Shown piece after piece: positions 34,922 to 42,182 of a DNA stretch of 42,182 nt (position 1 is the stretch's first letter; the number at the start of each line of letters is the position of its first letter). Under the pieces are notes generated by a model. It was not told where the DNA came from, ran no database searches, and was given only the letters and a program-made list of their open reading frames with translations. The stretch comes from Alishewanella jeotgali KCTC 22429 (GTDB lineage: Bacteria; Pseudomonadota; Gammaproteobacteria; Enterobacterales; Alteromonadaceae): positions 1 through 42,182 of the forward strand of contig NZ_AHTH01000041.1 in the NCBI RefSeq assembly GCF_000245735.1, read 5' to 3'. The position numbers and the translations under genes were made by a program.

Positions 34922-35725
34922 TTACTTGGCCAGGGTCTCTGACAGATGTGGACGCATGCCTTTAACCATTGCCTGCAGCACTTTCGGGCTGGCAGCGACG
35001 ATATTGCCGCTCTTCATATGGTTATTACCACCGGCAAAGTCACATACCATACCACCGGCTTCACGCACAATCAGTTCACCGGCAGCGATATCCCATGGCT
35101 TTAAGCCGATTTCCCAGAAGCCATCAAAACGGCCGGCTGCAACATAGGCTAAATCCAGTGCGGCCGAGCCGGTACGGCGCATATCGGCGCAATCGGCAAA
35201 GAAGCTGTTAAAGATTTTGCTGTAGCTGTCTAAATGGTGTTTGGCTTTAAACGGAAAACCGGTGGCCAGGATAGTACCTTCCAAATCCGGTAAATTATTA
35301 ACCCGGATGCGGGTACCATTTAACTGGGCGCCACGGCCACGTGAAGCAGTAAACAGCTCGCCGCGCAGCGGATCGAAGATCACGGCCTGGTCTAATTTAC
35401 CCTGATGTTTTAAGGCGATGGAGACCGCGAAGTGCGGGATGCCTTTGATAAAGTTGGTGGTGCCATCCAGCGGATCAATAATCCATTGGAATTCGCTGTC
35501 ATTATTACCGTAATCGCCATGCTCTTCGCCAACAATACCGTGGGTTGGGAAGGATTTCTTTAATACAGCAACGATGGCCTGTTCAGCTTCACGATCAACG
35601 TTGGTGACGAAGTCGTTAGTGCCTTTCTGTAGTTTCTGAACCATGTCCAGCTGGCCACAGGCCCGGGCGATAACATTACCTGCGCTGCGCGCAGCACGGA
35701 TTGCGATGTTTAACATCGGATGCAT
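34922..35725 (-). CDS. suhB: Inositol-1-monophosphatase SuhB
   Basis: 267 residues from the ATG at 35725 (AAGGTAA upstream), beginning MHPMLNIAIRAARSAGNVIA like E. coli SuhB; an upstream in-frame start lacks conservation. The metal-binding motifs are GEEHGD near residue 66, WIIDPLDGTTNFIKG near 81-95, and the late WDIAAGELIVREAGG near 215. In E. coli, SuhB also joins the ribosomal antitermination complex with NusA. The known pairing of suhB near secDF in gammaproteobacteria is kept here, with the channel gene between. Confidence 0.95.
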   Translation of the reverse strand: MHPMLNIAIRAARSAGNVIARACGQLDMVQKLQKGTNDFVTNVDREAEQAIVAVLKKSFPTHGIVGEEHGDYGNNDSEFQWIIDPLDGTTNFIKGIPHFAVSIALKHQGKLDQAVIFDPLRGELFTASRGRGAQLNGTRIRVNNLPDLEGTILATGFPFKAKHHLDSYSKIFNSFFADCADMRRTGSAALDLAYVAAGRFDGFWEIGLKPWDIAAGELIVREAGGMVCDFAGGNNHMKSGNIVAASPKVLQAMVKGMRPHLSETLAK

Positions 35726-35919
35726 AGCGATTACCTTATTTGTAAAGAGCTGTATAAAGAACAATCAAAAGAGCGGCGCGTATTGTAGCGGCTACAATAA
35801 AAAAGTAAAGCTAAACGATATTTTTGCGGTCGTTAATTTATTCAGAACCAATTCAGTTTCGCTGGTCAGAATAAGCTAAAGTAGCACTAGTCAACCCGCC
35901 CGAATGGATGAGCCCAAAC

Positions 35920-36651
35920 ATGATCAGAAAAATTACCTTACTGCTGGCCGTCAGTGCCATGCTCAGTTTAACCGCCTGTGGTGCTTTGCATACCTCAGTT
36001 GCGAAACGTAATCTTGATGTGCAAACCAAGATGAGTTCGTCAATTTTCCTCGAGCCGGTAGAGCCGGAGCAACGCACCGTCTTTGTTGATATCCGCAATA
36101 CCTCGGATAAACCGGAATTTGATTTACGTTCACAGGTGGTTGCCAGCCTGCGTAGCCGGGGTTATCAGGTGATTGACAGTCCGTCACGGGCGCACTACTG
36201 GCTACAAGCCAATGTGCTACAGGTAGGGCGTAGTAATGCCCGCGAAACGCAGGGCGCGCTGGCTGCCGGACCTGGTGCCGTCGGTGGCGCGGTAACAGGG
36301 GCGGTGATCCATCGTTCTACCGGTGGCTCTGTAGGGGGTACGGCTGGTGCCGCGGTAGCCGGTGCGGCGGTGGGCACCATAGTGGATGCCATGGTGCAGG
36401 ACGTGTACTACAGCGTGATCACTGATATCCAGATTATGGAGCGCTTTGATGGCAAGGTGCAGGAGCGCTCTGAGCATACGTTATTGCAAGGTGATAGCGG
36501 CAGTACCCGCAGTACTTTTTCCCAACAGACCAATATGCGTAAATACCAGACCCGGGTGGTCAGCTCAGCCAATCAGGCTAACCTGAAGTGGGAAGAGGCC
36601 GCACCGTTATTAACCGACGGTCTGGCGCGCGCTCTGGCTGGATTGTTCTAA
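35920..36651 (+). CDS. TraT-family outer-membrane lipoprotein (first copy)
   Basis: 243-residue lipoprotein resembling plasmid F TraT, the surface-exclusion and complement-resistance protein. I chose the ATG at 35920, with GGATGAG upstream; an ATG at 35908 would add four residues. Signal peptide ends in the lipobox LTAC, with C20 lipidated. Then KRNLDVQTKMSSSIFLEP, the core AHYWLQANVLQVG, a glycine-zipper membrane hairpin at about 117-160 (GAVGGAVTGAV, GGSVGGTAGAAVAGAAVG), and C-terminal MRKYQTRVVSSANQANLKWEEA. All occur in TraT in this order. A second copy starts at the next base. No conjugation genes are nearby, so its role is unknown. Confidence 0.88.
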   Translation: MIRKITLLLAVSAMLSLTACGALHTSVAKRNLDVQTKMSSSIFLEPVEPEQRTVFVDIRNTSDKPEFDLRSQVVASLRSRGYQVIDSPSRAHYWLQANVLQVGRSNARETQGALAAGPGAVGGAVTGAVIHRSTGGSVGGTAGAAVAGAAVGTIVDAMVQDVYYSVITDIQIMERFDGKVQERSEHTLLQGDSGSTRSTFSQQTNMRKYQTRVVSSANQANLKWEEAAPLLTDGLARALAGLF

Positions 36652-37461
36652 ATGCGTTTGCTGGTGCTGCTTCTACCAGCATTGTGGCTGCTTACTGGTT
36701 GCACGGCCATGCATACCTCGATCAGTAAGGGGAAGCTGGACGTACAGATGCGGATGAGTCAGACCATCTATCTGGACCCGGTGGAACCAGAGCAGCGCAC
36801 GGTGTTTCTCGATATCCGGCAAACCGCCGCCGAGTACCAGCAACCTTTGATGCGCGATGTGGCAGCCTTATTAACCGAGCGCGGCTATCAGCTGGTAAAT
36901 TCTCCGGCAGCGGCGCAGTACTGGTTGCAGGTAAATATCCGTACTGTGCTCAATCAGCCACCACAACAGGTGTTGCGTGAGCAGTATGCGATGACTGAGC
37001 AAGAAATTGCAGCCTTTATGCATCCGGGTATGGCACCGCCCGAGCCAAAAGCACCGCGGCAGCGTGGTGTGACCCCGGCGGTAATTTATGCTGATACTCA
37101 GTTAGGTACTGATGTTAGTGGCCGAGATGTAGTGCGGGTACTGGCAGCAGTCGCTGTGATTGCCGGTGCTGAATATGTCGGAAATCAAATGGTCAAAGAC
37201 AAGTACTATACCCTGTTGGCGGATATTCAGGTGGCAGAGCGTCTGGATCCATCGGCACCGGCGTTAGTGCTGGAGCAAAGCGAACATCGGTTACTACAGG
37301 GCGATAGCGGCCAGCTAGAGCAGATGTGGGAAAATATGACAGATCGGCGTAAATACCAGGTCAAATTGCTCGGTTTTGCCAATAAGGCTAATCTGACCTG
37401 GCAGGAAGCGGAACCGTCTTTACATCAGGGCTTACTCCGTTCGTTATCCGGGATCTTTTAA
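36652..37461 (+). CDS. TraT-like lipoprotein lacking the glycine zipper (second copy)
   Basis: 269-residue paralogue starting right after the first copy's TAA. The lipobox LTGC gives C17. The N-terminal block is nearly the same as in its neighbour (VEPEQRTVFLDIR against VEPEQRTVFVDIR), and the C-terminal block RRKYQVKLLGFANKANLTW is also shared. The middle differs: the glycine zipper is replaced by a proline-rich, charged insert at about 100-150 and a single alanine/valine helix at about 159-176 (DVVRVLAAVAVIAGAEYVG). It therefore probably cannot make the same membrane hairpin and may form mixed rings or a capping partner; this is inference. Confidence 0.8.
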   Translation: MRLLVLLLPALWLLTGCTAMHTSISKGKLDVQMRMSQTIYLDPVEPEQRTVFLDIRQTAAEYQQPLMRDVAALLTERGYQLVNSPAAAQYWLQVNIRTVLNQPPQQVLREQYAMTEQEIAAFMHPGMAPPEPKAPRQRGVTPAVIYADTQLGTDVSGRDVVRVLAAVAVIAGAEYVGNQMVKDKYYTLLADIQVAERLDPSAPALVLEQSEHRLLQGDSGQLEQMWENMTDRRKYQVKLLGFANKANLTWQEAEPSLHQGLLRSLSGIF

Positions 37462-38019
37462 ATGAGCCAGTATTGGCGGCAGGCCAGCACTGAGCCGGTG
37501 AGGCTGTCGGACTGGCAGCCCGACTGGCCAGCTCAGGCTGCTGCCGAGGCCGCGTGGTTAAAACAACGCTGGCCGCAATTCTTTTCCGGCCGCATCGAGC
37601 ACTTTGGCAGTACTGCCATCCCGGGGATGCCGGCCAAACCCATTATCGATCTGTTAGTGGAAGTGGCGAGTCTGACGCAGATCCGCGACCAGGCCGCACC
37701 ACTGATGGCGGCAGAGGGCTATCAGCTCTTTTGGCGGCCGAAGATCAAAGGCGAGCAGCAGATTGATTACCTGTGGTTTATTAAACGTAACGCTGATGGT
37801 CAGCGCAGCCATCATCTGCATATGCTAACGCCAGACTCGGAGCATTGGCAGAAGCTGGCATTTTGCCGCTATCTGCAGCAGCATCCGGATGAAGCGGCAC
37901 GCTATGCTGATCTTAAGCGCACTGCCGCCCAGCGTTTTGCCAATGACCGTCTGGCTTATAATAGAGAGAAAGAGGGGTTTATCCGGCAATTAAGCGCCCG
38001 CATTGCTACCTCGTCATAA
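37462..38019 (+). CDS. GrpB-family protein (UPF0157)
   Basis: 185-residue protein of the GrpB/UPF0157 family, which has a nucleotidyltransferase-like fold. Visible marks are VRLSDWQPDWPAQAAAEAAWL near residue 13, the HFGSTAIPGMPAKPIIDLLVEV segment near 49-70 with the paired aspartate, and HHLHMLTPDSEHW near 116. The family's activity is not established to my knowledge. It starts on the base after the TraT-like stop and so is the third gene of that operon. Its stop codon is embedded in the candidate Pho box in front of sixA. Confidence 0.85.
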   Translation: MSQYWRQASTEPVRLSDWQPDWPAQAAAEAAWLKQRWPQFFSGRIEHFGSTAIPGMPAKPIIDLLVEVASLTQIRDQAAPLMAAEGYQLFWRPKIKGEQQIDYLWFIKRNADGQRSHHLHMLTPDSEHWQKLAFCRYLQQHPDEAARYADLKRTAAQRFANDRLAYNREKEGFIRQLSARIATSS

Positions 38020-38044
38020 AAATGTCATTAATAGCGCGTTAAAT
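38011..38044 (+). promoter_or_regulatory. Candidate PhoB box and -10 upstream of sixA
   Basis: TCGTCAT-AAAA-ATGTCAT (38011-38028), then exactly 10 bp to TTAAAT (38039-38044). The second 7-mer differs from consensus at one base. The geometry equals that of the phoB promoter in this window. It includes the grpB stop codon. Confidence 0.72.
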
Positions 38045-38073
38045 AGCGCTTAGTTATGCATCCCGGACCTGCT

Positions 38074-38550
38074 ATGAAAACCCTGTATTTTTTACGCCAT
38101 GCCACCGCCGAAGTGATCCGCCCCGGCCAGCTGGATATTGACCGCTGTTTAATTGAAAAAGGCCGGCTGCAGGCACGCAAGGTGGCTAACTTTATGTTGA
38201 AGTACGACCTGACACCGCAGTTGGTGCTAAGCAGCCCTTACCCCAGAGCCAGCCAAACGGCGGCCATTGTCAGTAAGGTGGCCCGGTTACCGCAGGCAGA
38301 GGAACTGGATTGGCTGGCACTGGAAACGCCGACCAATCAGGCGCTAACCGCACTGCAGCAGGCCAGCGTGACCTGGCCGCAGCAAGTGTTGTTAGTTGGC
38401 CATGAACCGGACTTCTCGGCGTTAATCAGTGCTTTGCTTGGCGCTGAGCAACCACTGCTAAAGGTACGCAAGGCCTCGTTAAGCTGCGTTAGCCTACAGC
38501 AGGACAGCGCCTGCTTGCAGTGGTCGATCCCAGTGCGATGGCTTAACTGA
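38074..38550 (+). CDS. sixA: Phosphohistidine phosphatase SixA
   Basis: 158-residue histidine phosphatase. The catalytic RHA motif is at residues 8-10 (LYFLRHATAEV, H9), SSPYPRASQTAAIV follows near 49, and the second catalytic histidine is in LLVGHEPDFSALI near 106. I chose the ATG at 38074; the ATG at 38056 lies almost at the predicted transcription start. In E. coli, SixA removes phosphate from histidines of phosphorelay and nitrogen-PTS proteins. The gene has its own candidate Pho box, so phosphate starvation may control it, which is not a known feature. Its end overlaps the convergent hsp20 gene by 8 bp. Confidence 0.92.
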   Translation: MKTLYFLRHATAEVIRPGQLDIDRCLIEKGRLQARKVANFMLKYDLTPQLVLSSPYPRASQTAAIVSKVARLPQAEELDWLALETPTNQALTALQQASVTWPQQVLLVGHEPDFSALISALLGAEQPLLKVRKASLSCVSLQQDSACLQWSIPVRWLN

Positions 38551-38965
38551 TACGGATTTGTTTGCGCTCGCGGCCGGTGTCGGCCTTTTTCGGTGCCTTG
38601 ATGGTCAGGATACCATCTTTAAAGCTAGCGCTGATGTCATGTTCTTGCACAGTATTGCCCACTGTAAAGCTACGTTGGATCCTGCCATAGCGCCTCTCCT
38701 GACGGATAAGTTTGCCATCTTTTTCTTCTTTATCTTCCTGTTTTACTTCTGCTTCCAGTGACAGCACGCCGTCTTGCAGCGTTATATGAATATCGTCTTT
38801 ACTGACTCCAGGTAACTCTGCCTGGATCAGGTAGTGATCTTGCTTATCTTTAATATCAACTTTCGGGCTAAAAAAGTTTTCGCCTTGGGCTTTCCAATTG
38901 GCTGGTGCAAAAAAATTATCGAATAGAGAGTCAAAATCAAAGTGGGGACGAGATAACAGGCCCAT
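38543..38965 (-). CDS. Small heat-shock protein (Hsp20/alpha-crystallin)
   Basis: 140 residues from the ATG at 38965, with AAGGAG upstream; an upstream in-frame start at 39076 is not conserved. The alpha-crystallin domain covers about residues 38-130. It runs from SPKVDIKDKQDHYLIQAELPG through GVLSLEAEVKQE to SASFKDGILTIKAPK, which holds the family's G-x-L motif. The C-terminus has IRI, the anchoring motif for oligomers. It holds unfolding proteins without using ATP. No clear sigma-32 promoter was seen upstream. Confidence 0.93.
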   Translation of the reverse strand: MGLLSRPHFDFDSLFDNFFAPANWKAQGENFFSPKVDIKDKQDHYLIQAELPGVSKDDIHITLQDGVLSLEAEVKQEDKEEKDGKLIRQERRYGRIQRSFTVGNTVQEHDISASFKDGILTIKAPKKADTGRERKQIRIS

Positions 38966-39142
38966 GATAAATCTCCTTGAAGTAAGTTGCACGGTAACAG
39001 CAGAAAAAGTGTAGTCGTAGCGGGTGTTGATAGCATGATTTGGATCAAAAAATGAGCAGTTTTGGTGTGGCGACAACTTGCGCTGGAGCGGCGCTATGGC
39101 TGTGTTACACTCAGCAAATAACTTGTAGTGGAGGAGGCGTAG

Positions 39143-39973
39143 ATGAGTGTGGGTCAGGCTTTAGTTCCGATGATGCACAAGTTAAATGTCCGCGTGCTGG
39201 GCAGCGGTGAGCAAACTTTAGTGCTGGTGCATGGTTTTGGTTGTGATCAGCAAATCTGGCAGAAGCTAATCCCGCTATTACAGTTGTTGCCAGTTAAGCT
39301 GGTGTTGCTCGATTTGCCTGGTTGTGGCAACAGCCGGGTTAGTGAAGAGGCGATCGCGGAATATCCCACGTTACAGGCCTTTGCTGATGATTTGCTGGCT
39401 TTGCTGGCTGAGCTGGAGCTGTCAGCAGTGACATTGTTGGCGCACTCGATTGGCTGTGCTATCGGGATGCTAGCGGCTATTCAGGCGCCACAGCGTTTTC
39501 GGCATATTCTGGCGATAACACCCTCGGCGCGCTATCAAAATGCAGCGCCGGATTATTTCGGGGGCTTTGAGGCGGCAGATATTGAACAGCTGCTGCAGCT
39601 AATGGCACAAAATCAGTTTGGCTGGGCCGGACTATTAGCGCCGCAGGTGTTGGCACAAACTGAACCCAGCGCCGTGACTGAGCAGCTCACCCAGAGTTTC
39701 CTGCACAACAATCCGGCATTTAGCCGGCATTTTGCCCGCCTGGTATTTTATGCTGATATTCGGGCCAGTTTGCCATTAGTGCCGGTACCGGTCAGTATTT
39801 TCTATACTCAGGCCGATATGATTGTGCCGCAGCAGGCGATTGACTATTTAGTCGCGCATTTGCCGCAGGCTCGTGCTGTGCCTCTGGCGGCCCGCGGTCA
39901 TTATCCGCAGCTGACACACCCGGATTTAGTCGCGCAGCAACTGATGCGGGAGCTCGGTTATGGCCTTGTTTGA
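39143..39973 (+). CDS. RsbQ-type alpha/beta hydrolase (KAI2/D14-like)
   Basis: 276-residue cytoplasmic alpha/beta hydrolase. It reads along its length like Bacillus subtilis RsbQ: VLGSGEQTLVLVHGFGCDQQIW near 18-39, YPTLQAFADDLLALL near 74, HSIGCAIGMLAAI near 101, SARYQNAAPDYFGGFE near 128-143, and ARGHYPQLTHPD near 250. The triad is complete: S102, D225 and H253. Strong GGAGG precedes the ATG. In Bacillus, RsbQ is thought to make or bind a small hydrophobic molecule that activates the PAS domain of phosphatase RsbP. Here a PAS-domain gene overlaps by 14 bp. A generic esterase is the alternative, but the PAS partner makes the RsbQ reading stronger. Confidence 0.85.
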   Translation: MSVGQALVPMMHKLNVRVLGSGEQTLVLVHGFGCDQQIWQKLIPLLQLLPVKLVLLDLPGCGNSRVSEEAIAEYPTLQAFADDLLALLAELELSAVTLLAHSIGCAIGMLAAIQAPQRFRHILAITPSARYQNAAPDYFGGFEAADIEQLLQLMAQNQFGWAGLLAPQVLAQTEPSAVTEQLTQSFLHNNPAFSRHFARLVFYADIRASLPLVPVPVSIFYTQADMIVPQQAIDYLVAHLPQARAVPLAARGHYPQLTHPDLVAQQLMRELGYGLV

Positions 39974-40313
39974 ATTAGATCAGCTGCCGTGCGGTATTCT
40001 GACCTTATCGGCCAGACAAAAAATTCTTGCGATCAATTTACCGCTCCGCAGTTGGCTGGGGTATTCCGAGCAGTTTTTATTACAGCAGGATATCTACCAG
40101 TTATTGCCACCGGCCAGCCGGGTGCTGTTTCTGGCGCATGTGCTGCCGGCCATTCAGCAATACGGTAAGCTGAGTGCCTGCTACCTGCATTTTCGCAAGC
40201 AAAACGGCCATCAGTTAGAGATGTTGGTCAGCGGCCGGGCTTTGACGGAAGTCGGTGGTGAGTCGGGCTATCAGCTGGCGTTATTACCGGTGCCGCGCAA
40301 AGCAAGCAGCTGA
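39960..40313 (+). CDS. Stand-alone PAS-domain protein, partner of RsbQ-like hydrolase
   Basis: 117-residue protein that is almost entirely one PAS fold. FELDQLPCGILTLSARQKILAINLPLRSWLGYS (residues 4-36) gives the first strands. FLLQQDIYQLLPPASRVLF gives the helices, and LHFRKQNGHQLEMLVSG (76-92) and GYQLALLPV the last strands. No kinase, phosphatase, GGDEF or helix-turn-helix domain is attached. The ATG has GGGAG 7 bp upstream and lies within the end of the hydrolase gene in another frame, so the two are co-translated. It probably binds the hydrolase or its product, and must pass the signal to a protein encoded elsewhere. Confidence 0.75.
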   Translation: MALFELDQLPCGILTLSARQKILAINLPLRSWLGYSEQFLLQQDIYQLLPPASRVLFLAHVLPAIQQYGKLSACYLHFRKQNGHQLEMLVSGRALTEVGGESGYQLALLPVPRKASS

Positions 40314-40336
40314 ATTGCAGTGACAGAGACAGCAAT

Positions 40337-40364
40337 AAAAATGGCCGCAATTGCGGCCATTTTT
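40337..40364. terminator. Bidirectional terminator between PAS gene and purH
   Basis: Perfect palindrome AAAAATGGCCGC / GCGGCCATTTTT around AATT, with T runs on both strands. It lies 24 bp after the PAS stop and 17 bp beyond the purH stop. Confidence 0.9.
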
Positions 40365-40380
40365 GTATCTAAACCCAGGC

Positions 40381-41964
40381 TTAGTGGCGGAAATGCCGCA
40401 CGCCGGTAAACACCATCGCCATACCATGCTCGTCGGCGGCGGCAATCACTTCTGCATCGCGCATTGAGCCACCTGGCTGAATCACTGCGGTAATACCGGC
40501 AGCGGCAGCGGCATCAATACCATCGCGGAACGGGAAGAAGGCATCGGAGGCCATTACTGACCCTTTCACTTCCAGTTTCTCGTCTGCCGCTTTAATACCA
40601 GCAATTTTTGCGCTGTAAACGCGGCTCATCTGGCCAGCGCCGACACCAATGGTCATGCTGTCTTTCACATAAACAATGGCATTGGATTTCACAAACTTAG
40701 CGACCTTCCAGCAGAACAGCAGATCTTTTAGTTCTTGCGCTGTCGGTTGCCGTTTGGTCACCACTTTCAGATCCGACTCGCTGATGCGGTGCTGATCGCG
40801 ATCTTGCAGTAAAATGCCACCATTAACCTGTTTAATATCCAGCGCCGGTGCCGCAGCGGCAAAGTCGCCACACACCAATAAGCGGACATTCGGCTTGCTC
40901 GCCACTACGGCAACGGCTTCAGCGCTGGCGCTAGGGGCAATAATCACTTCGACAAACTGACGGCTAACAATTTCTTGGGCGGTAGTCGCATCCAGTTCAC
41001 GGTTAAAGGCAATAATGCCACCGAAAGCCGAGGTCGGATCCGTGCTGTAAGCGCGGTTATAGGCTTCTAAAATACTCTCGCCAATCGCTACACCGCAAGG
41101 GTTAGCATGTTTGACAATGACACAGGCTGGCTCGGCAAACTCTTTAACACATTCCAGCGCCGCATCGGTATCGGCGATATTATTGTAAGACAGTGCTTTA
41201 CCCTGCAGCTGCGTCGCGGTGGCGACGCAAGCCTCAGTGGCGTTGGCATCAACATAGAATGCGGCTTGCTGGTGGCTGTTTTCGCCGTAACGTAAGTCCT
41301 GTTTTTTCACAAACTGGCTGTTAAAGGTGCGTGGGAAACGGCTGGCGGCTTCTTCGCTGCCATAAGCCGGTAACATGGCACCAAAGTAATTGGCAATCAT
41401 GCCATCGTACTGTGCCGTATGCTCAAAGGCGCTGATCGCCAGGCTAAAACGGGTTTCTAAGGTGGTAGCGCCATTATTAGCGTTAAGCTCAGCCAGTACT
41501 TTCGGATAATCACTGGCATTGACGATAATGGTAACGTCCTGATGGTTTTTCGCTGCGGCACGTACCATAGTCGGGCCACCGATATCGATATTTTCTACCG
41601 CATCGGCTAAGGTGCAACCCGGTTTAGCGACCGTATTGGCAAAGGGATACAGGTTCACCACTACCAGATCAATAGCGCCAATATGGTTGGCTGCCATTAC
41701 CGCTTCGTCGGTGCCGCGGCGCGCCAGAATACCGCCGTGAATTTTCGGGTGCAGGGTCTTTACCCGGCCATCCATAATTTCCGGATGACCGGTGTAGTCT
41801 GATACTTCAATCACGGCGATACCTTGCTCGGCCAACAGTTTGGCAGTACCACCAGTAGACAGGATCTCAACCTGCATTGCGGCCAGGGCTTTGGCAAATT
41901 CTACAATACCGGTTTTATCAGATACGCTTAATAAAGCGCGGCGCACAGGGCGAAGTGTATTCAT
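40381..41964 (-). CDS. purH: Bifunctional AICAR transformylase / IMP cyclohydrolase
   Basis: 527 residues from the ATG at 41964 (E. coli PurH has 529); a longer frame to 42129 runs into the repeat region and is not conserved. The N-terminal IMP cyclohydrolase domain (MGS fold, about 1-200) begins [20 protein letters not shown] and has [15 protein letters not shown] near 66. The C-terminal transformylase has [14 protein letters not shown] near 218, the [10 protein letters not shown] motif near 262, and [10 protein letters not shown] near 427. It makes the last two steps to IMP. The ribosome site is weak (AGAG). purD, its usual neighbour, is not in view. Confidence 0.96.
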   Translation of the reverse strand: MNTLRPVRRALLSVSDKTGIVEFAKALAAMQVEILSTGGTAKLLAEQGIAVIEVSDYTGHPEIMDGRVKTLHPKIHGGILARRGTDEAVMAANHIGAIDLVVVNLYPFANTVAKPGCTLADAVENIDIGGPTMVRAAAKNHQDVTIIVNASDYPKVLAELNANNGATTLETRFSLAISAFEHTAQYDGMIANYFGAMLPAYGSEEAASRFPRTFNSQFVKKQDLRYGENSHQQAAFYVDANATEACVATATQLQGKALSYNNIADTDAALECVKEFAEPACVIVKHANPCGVAIGESILEAYNRAYSTDPTSAFGGIIAFNRELDATTAQEIVSRQFVEVIIAPSASAEAVAVVASKPNVRLLVCGDFAAAAPALDIKQVNGGILLQDRDQHRISESDLKVVTKRQPTAQELKDLLFCWKVAKFVKSNAIVYVKDSMTIGVGAGQMSRVYSAKIAGIKAADEKLEVKGSVMASDAFFPFRDGIDAAAAAGITAVIQPGGSMRDAEVIAAADEHGMAMVFTGVRHFRH

Positions 41965-41980
41965 CAGCGGGTTCTCTTTG

Positions 41981-42006
41981 TCACGGTTGTCGTCACGGTT
42001 GTCACA
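41981..42006 (-). repeat. Short tandem repeat upstream of purH
   Basis: On the minus strand GTGACAACC and GTGACGACAACC occur one after the other, followed by GTGACAAA, 15-45 bp before the purH ATG. It may be a regulator site or simple duplication. It does not look like the PurR operator. Confidence 0.4.
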
Positions 42007-42073
42007 GAAACGAATGCTTGCTATTGCTTGCTTCAGGCTGGCTGCAGCTGCCAGCCTGTTATTTTTTTCACTA

Positions 42074-42182
42074 GGGCGTGTTGACATTTGCTTCTTGTTT
42101 TTGCAGCCGTTTGGCTGGTGTTTATACAAGGCAGAGCTTGTGATGTGTAGTTATTCTACATGAACAAGCGATAACGCAGTAG
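42074..42182 (+). repeat. Palindromic repeat, copy D (cut by window end)
   Basis: The first 109 bp of another family member in the orientation of copy A, preceded by TA (42072-42073). From GGCTGGTGTTTATACAAGGC to the final GCAGTAG it is almost identical to copies A and B, including the TGTAG/CTACA hairpin. Confidence 0.85.

Noticed and set aside
35920..37461. TraT genes as a sign of an integrated plasmid
   Set aside because: No other transfer, replication or integrase genes nearby, and flanking genes are housekeeping with similar composition.

Overview
The window looks like chromosome of a marine or aquatic gammaproteobacterium. Gene content, protein flavour and repeats suggest a Rheinheimera/Alishewanella/Arsukibacterium-like member of the Alteromonadales/Chromatiaceae neighbourhood; this is inferred from recognised protein families only. 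No rRNA, tRNA, CRISPR or prophage genes were recognised. Coding density is high and most genes are housekeeping.

Layout. (1) 61-798: folM on the minus strand. (2) 970-8640: a chemoreceptor, then a first phosphate uptake block (pstS, pstC, pstA, pstB) and an outer-membrane porin. (3) 8653-10444: a palindromic repeat, then an IS50/Tn5-type insertion sequence with a perfect 9-bp target duplication that has split a Rho-independent terminator. (4) 10570-17468: phoB-phoR, then on the minus strand the overlapping operon ppk-ppx-tag, and gcvR. (5) 17574-23658: a second repeat copy, then a second phosphate transporter (pstS-, pstC-, pstA- and pstB-like genes) with phoU. (6) 23728-26362: mgtC-like gene and a Na/Pi cotransporter with a PhoU-like tail. 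(7) 26533-33519: oxyR, queA, tgt, yajC, secD, secF and a rhodanese. (8) 33551-35725: ybdG-type mechanosensitive channel and suhB on the minus strand. (9) 35920-38965: two adjacent TraT-family lipoproteins, a GrpB-family protein, sixA, and a convergent small heat-shock protein. (10) 39143-40313: an RsbQ-type alpha/beta hydrolase overlapping a stand-alone PAS protein. (11) 40381-41964: purH, then a third repeat copy cut by the window end.

The first 26 kb form a phosphate island: two Pst transporters, a porin, PhoBR, polyphosphate synthesis and breakdown, PhoU and a Na/Pi carrier. PhoB-box-like pairs (two 7-mers resembling CTGTCAT, 4 bp apart, so an 11-bp period) lie before pstS, pstC, the porin, phoB and ppk (three 7-mers on the minus strand). 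They also lie across the stop codons of pstA2 and grpB, ahead of pstB2-phoU and sixA. The sixA and tag placements suggest Pho-regulon members that are not standard.

The most interesting items are: the RsbQ-PAS pair with no attached output domain; the TraT pair in which the second copy has lost the glycine-zipper segment; the recent IS50-type insertion inside a terminator next to phoB; the TA-flanked palindromic repeat family; and the candidate Pho box in front of sixA.
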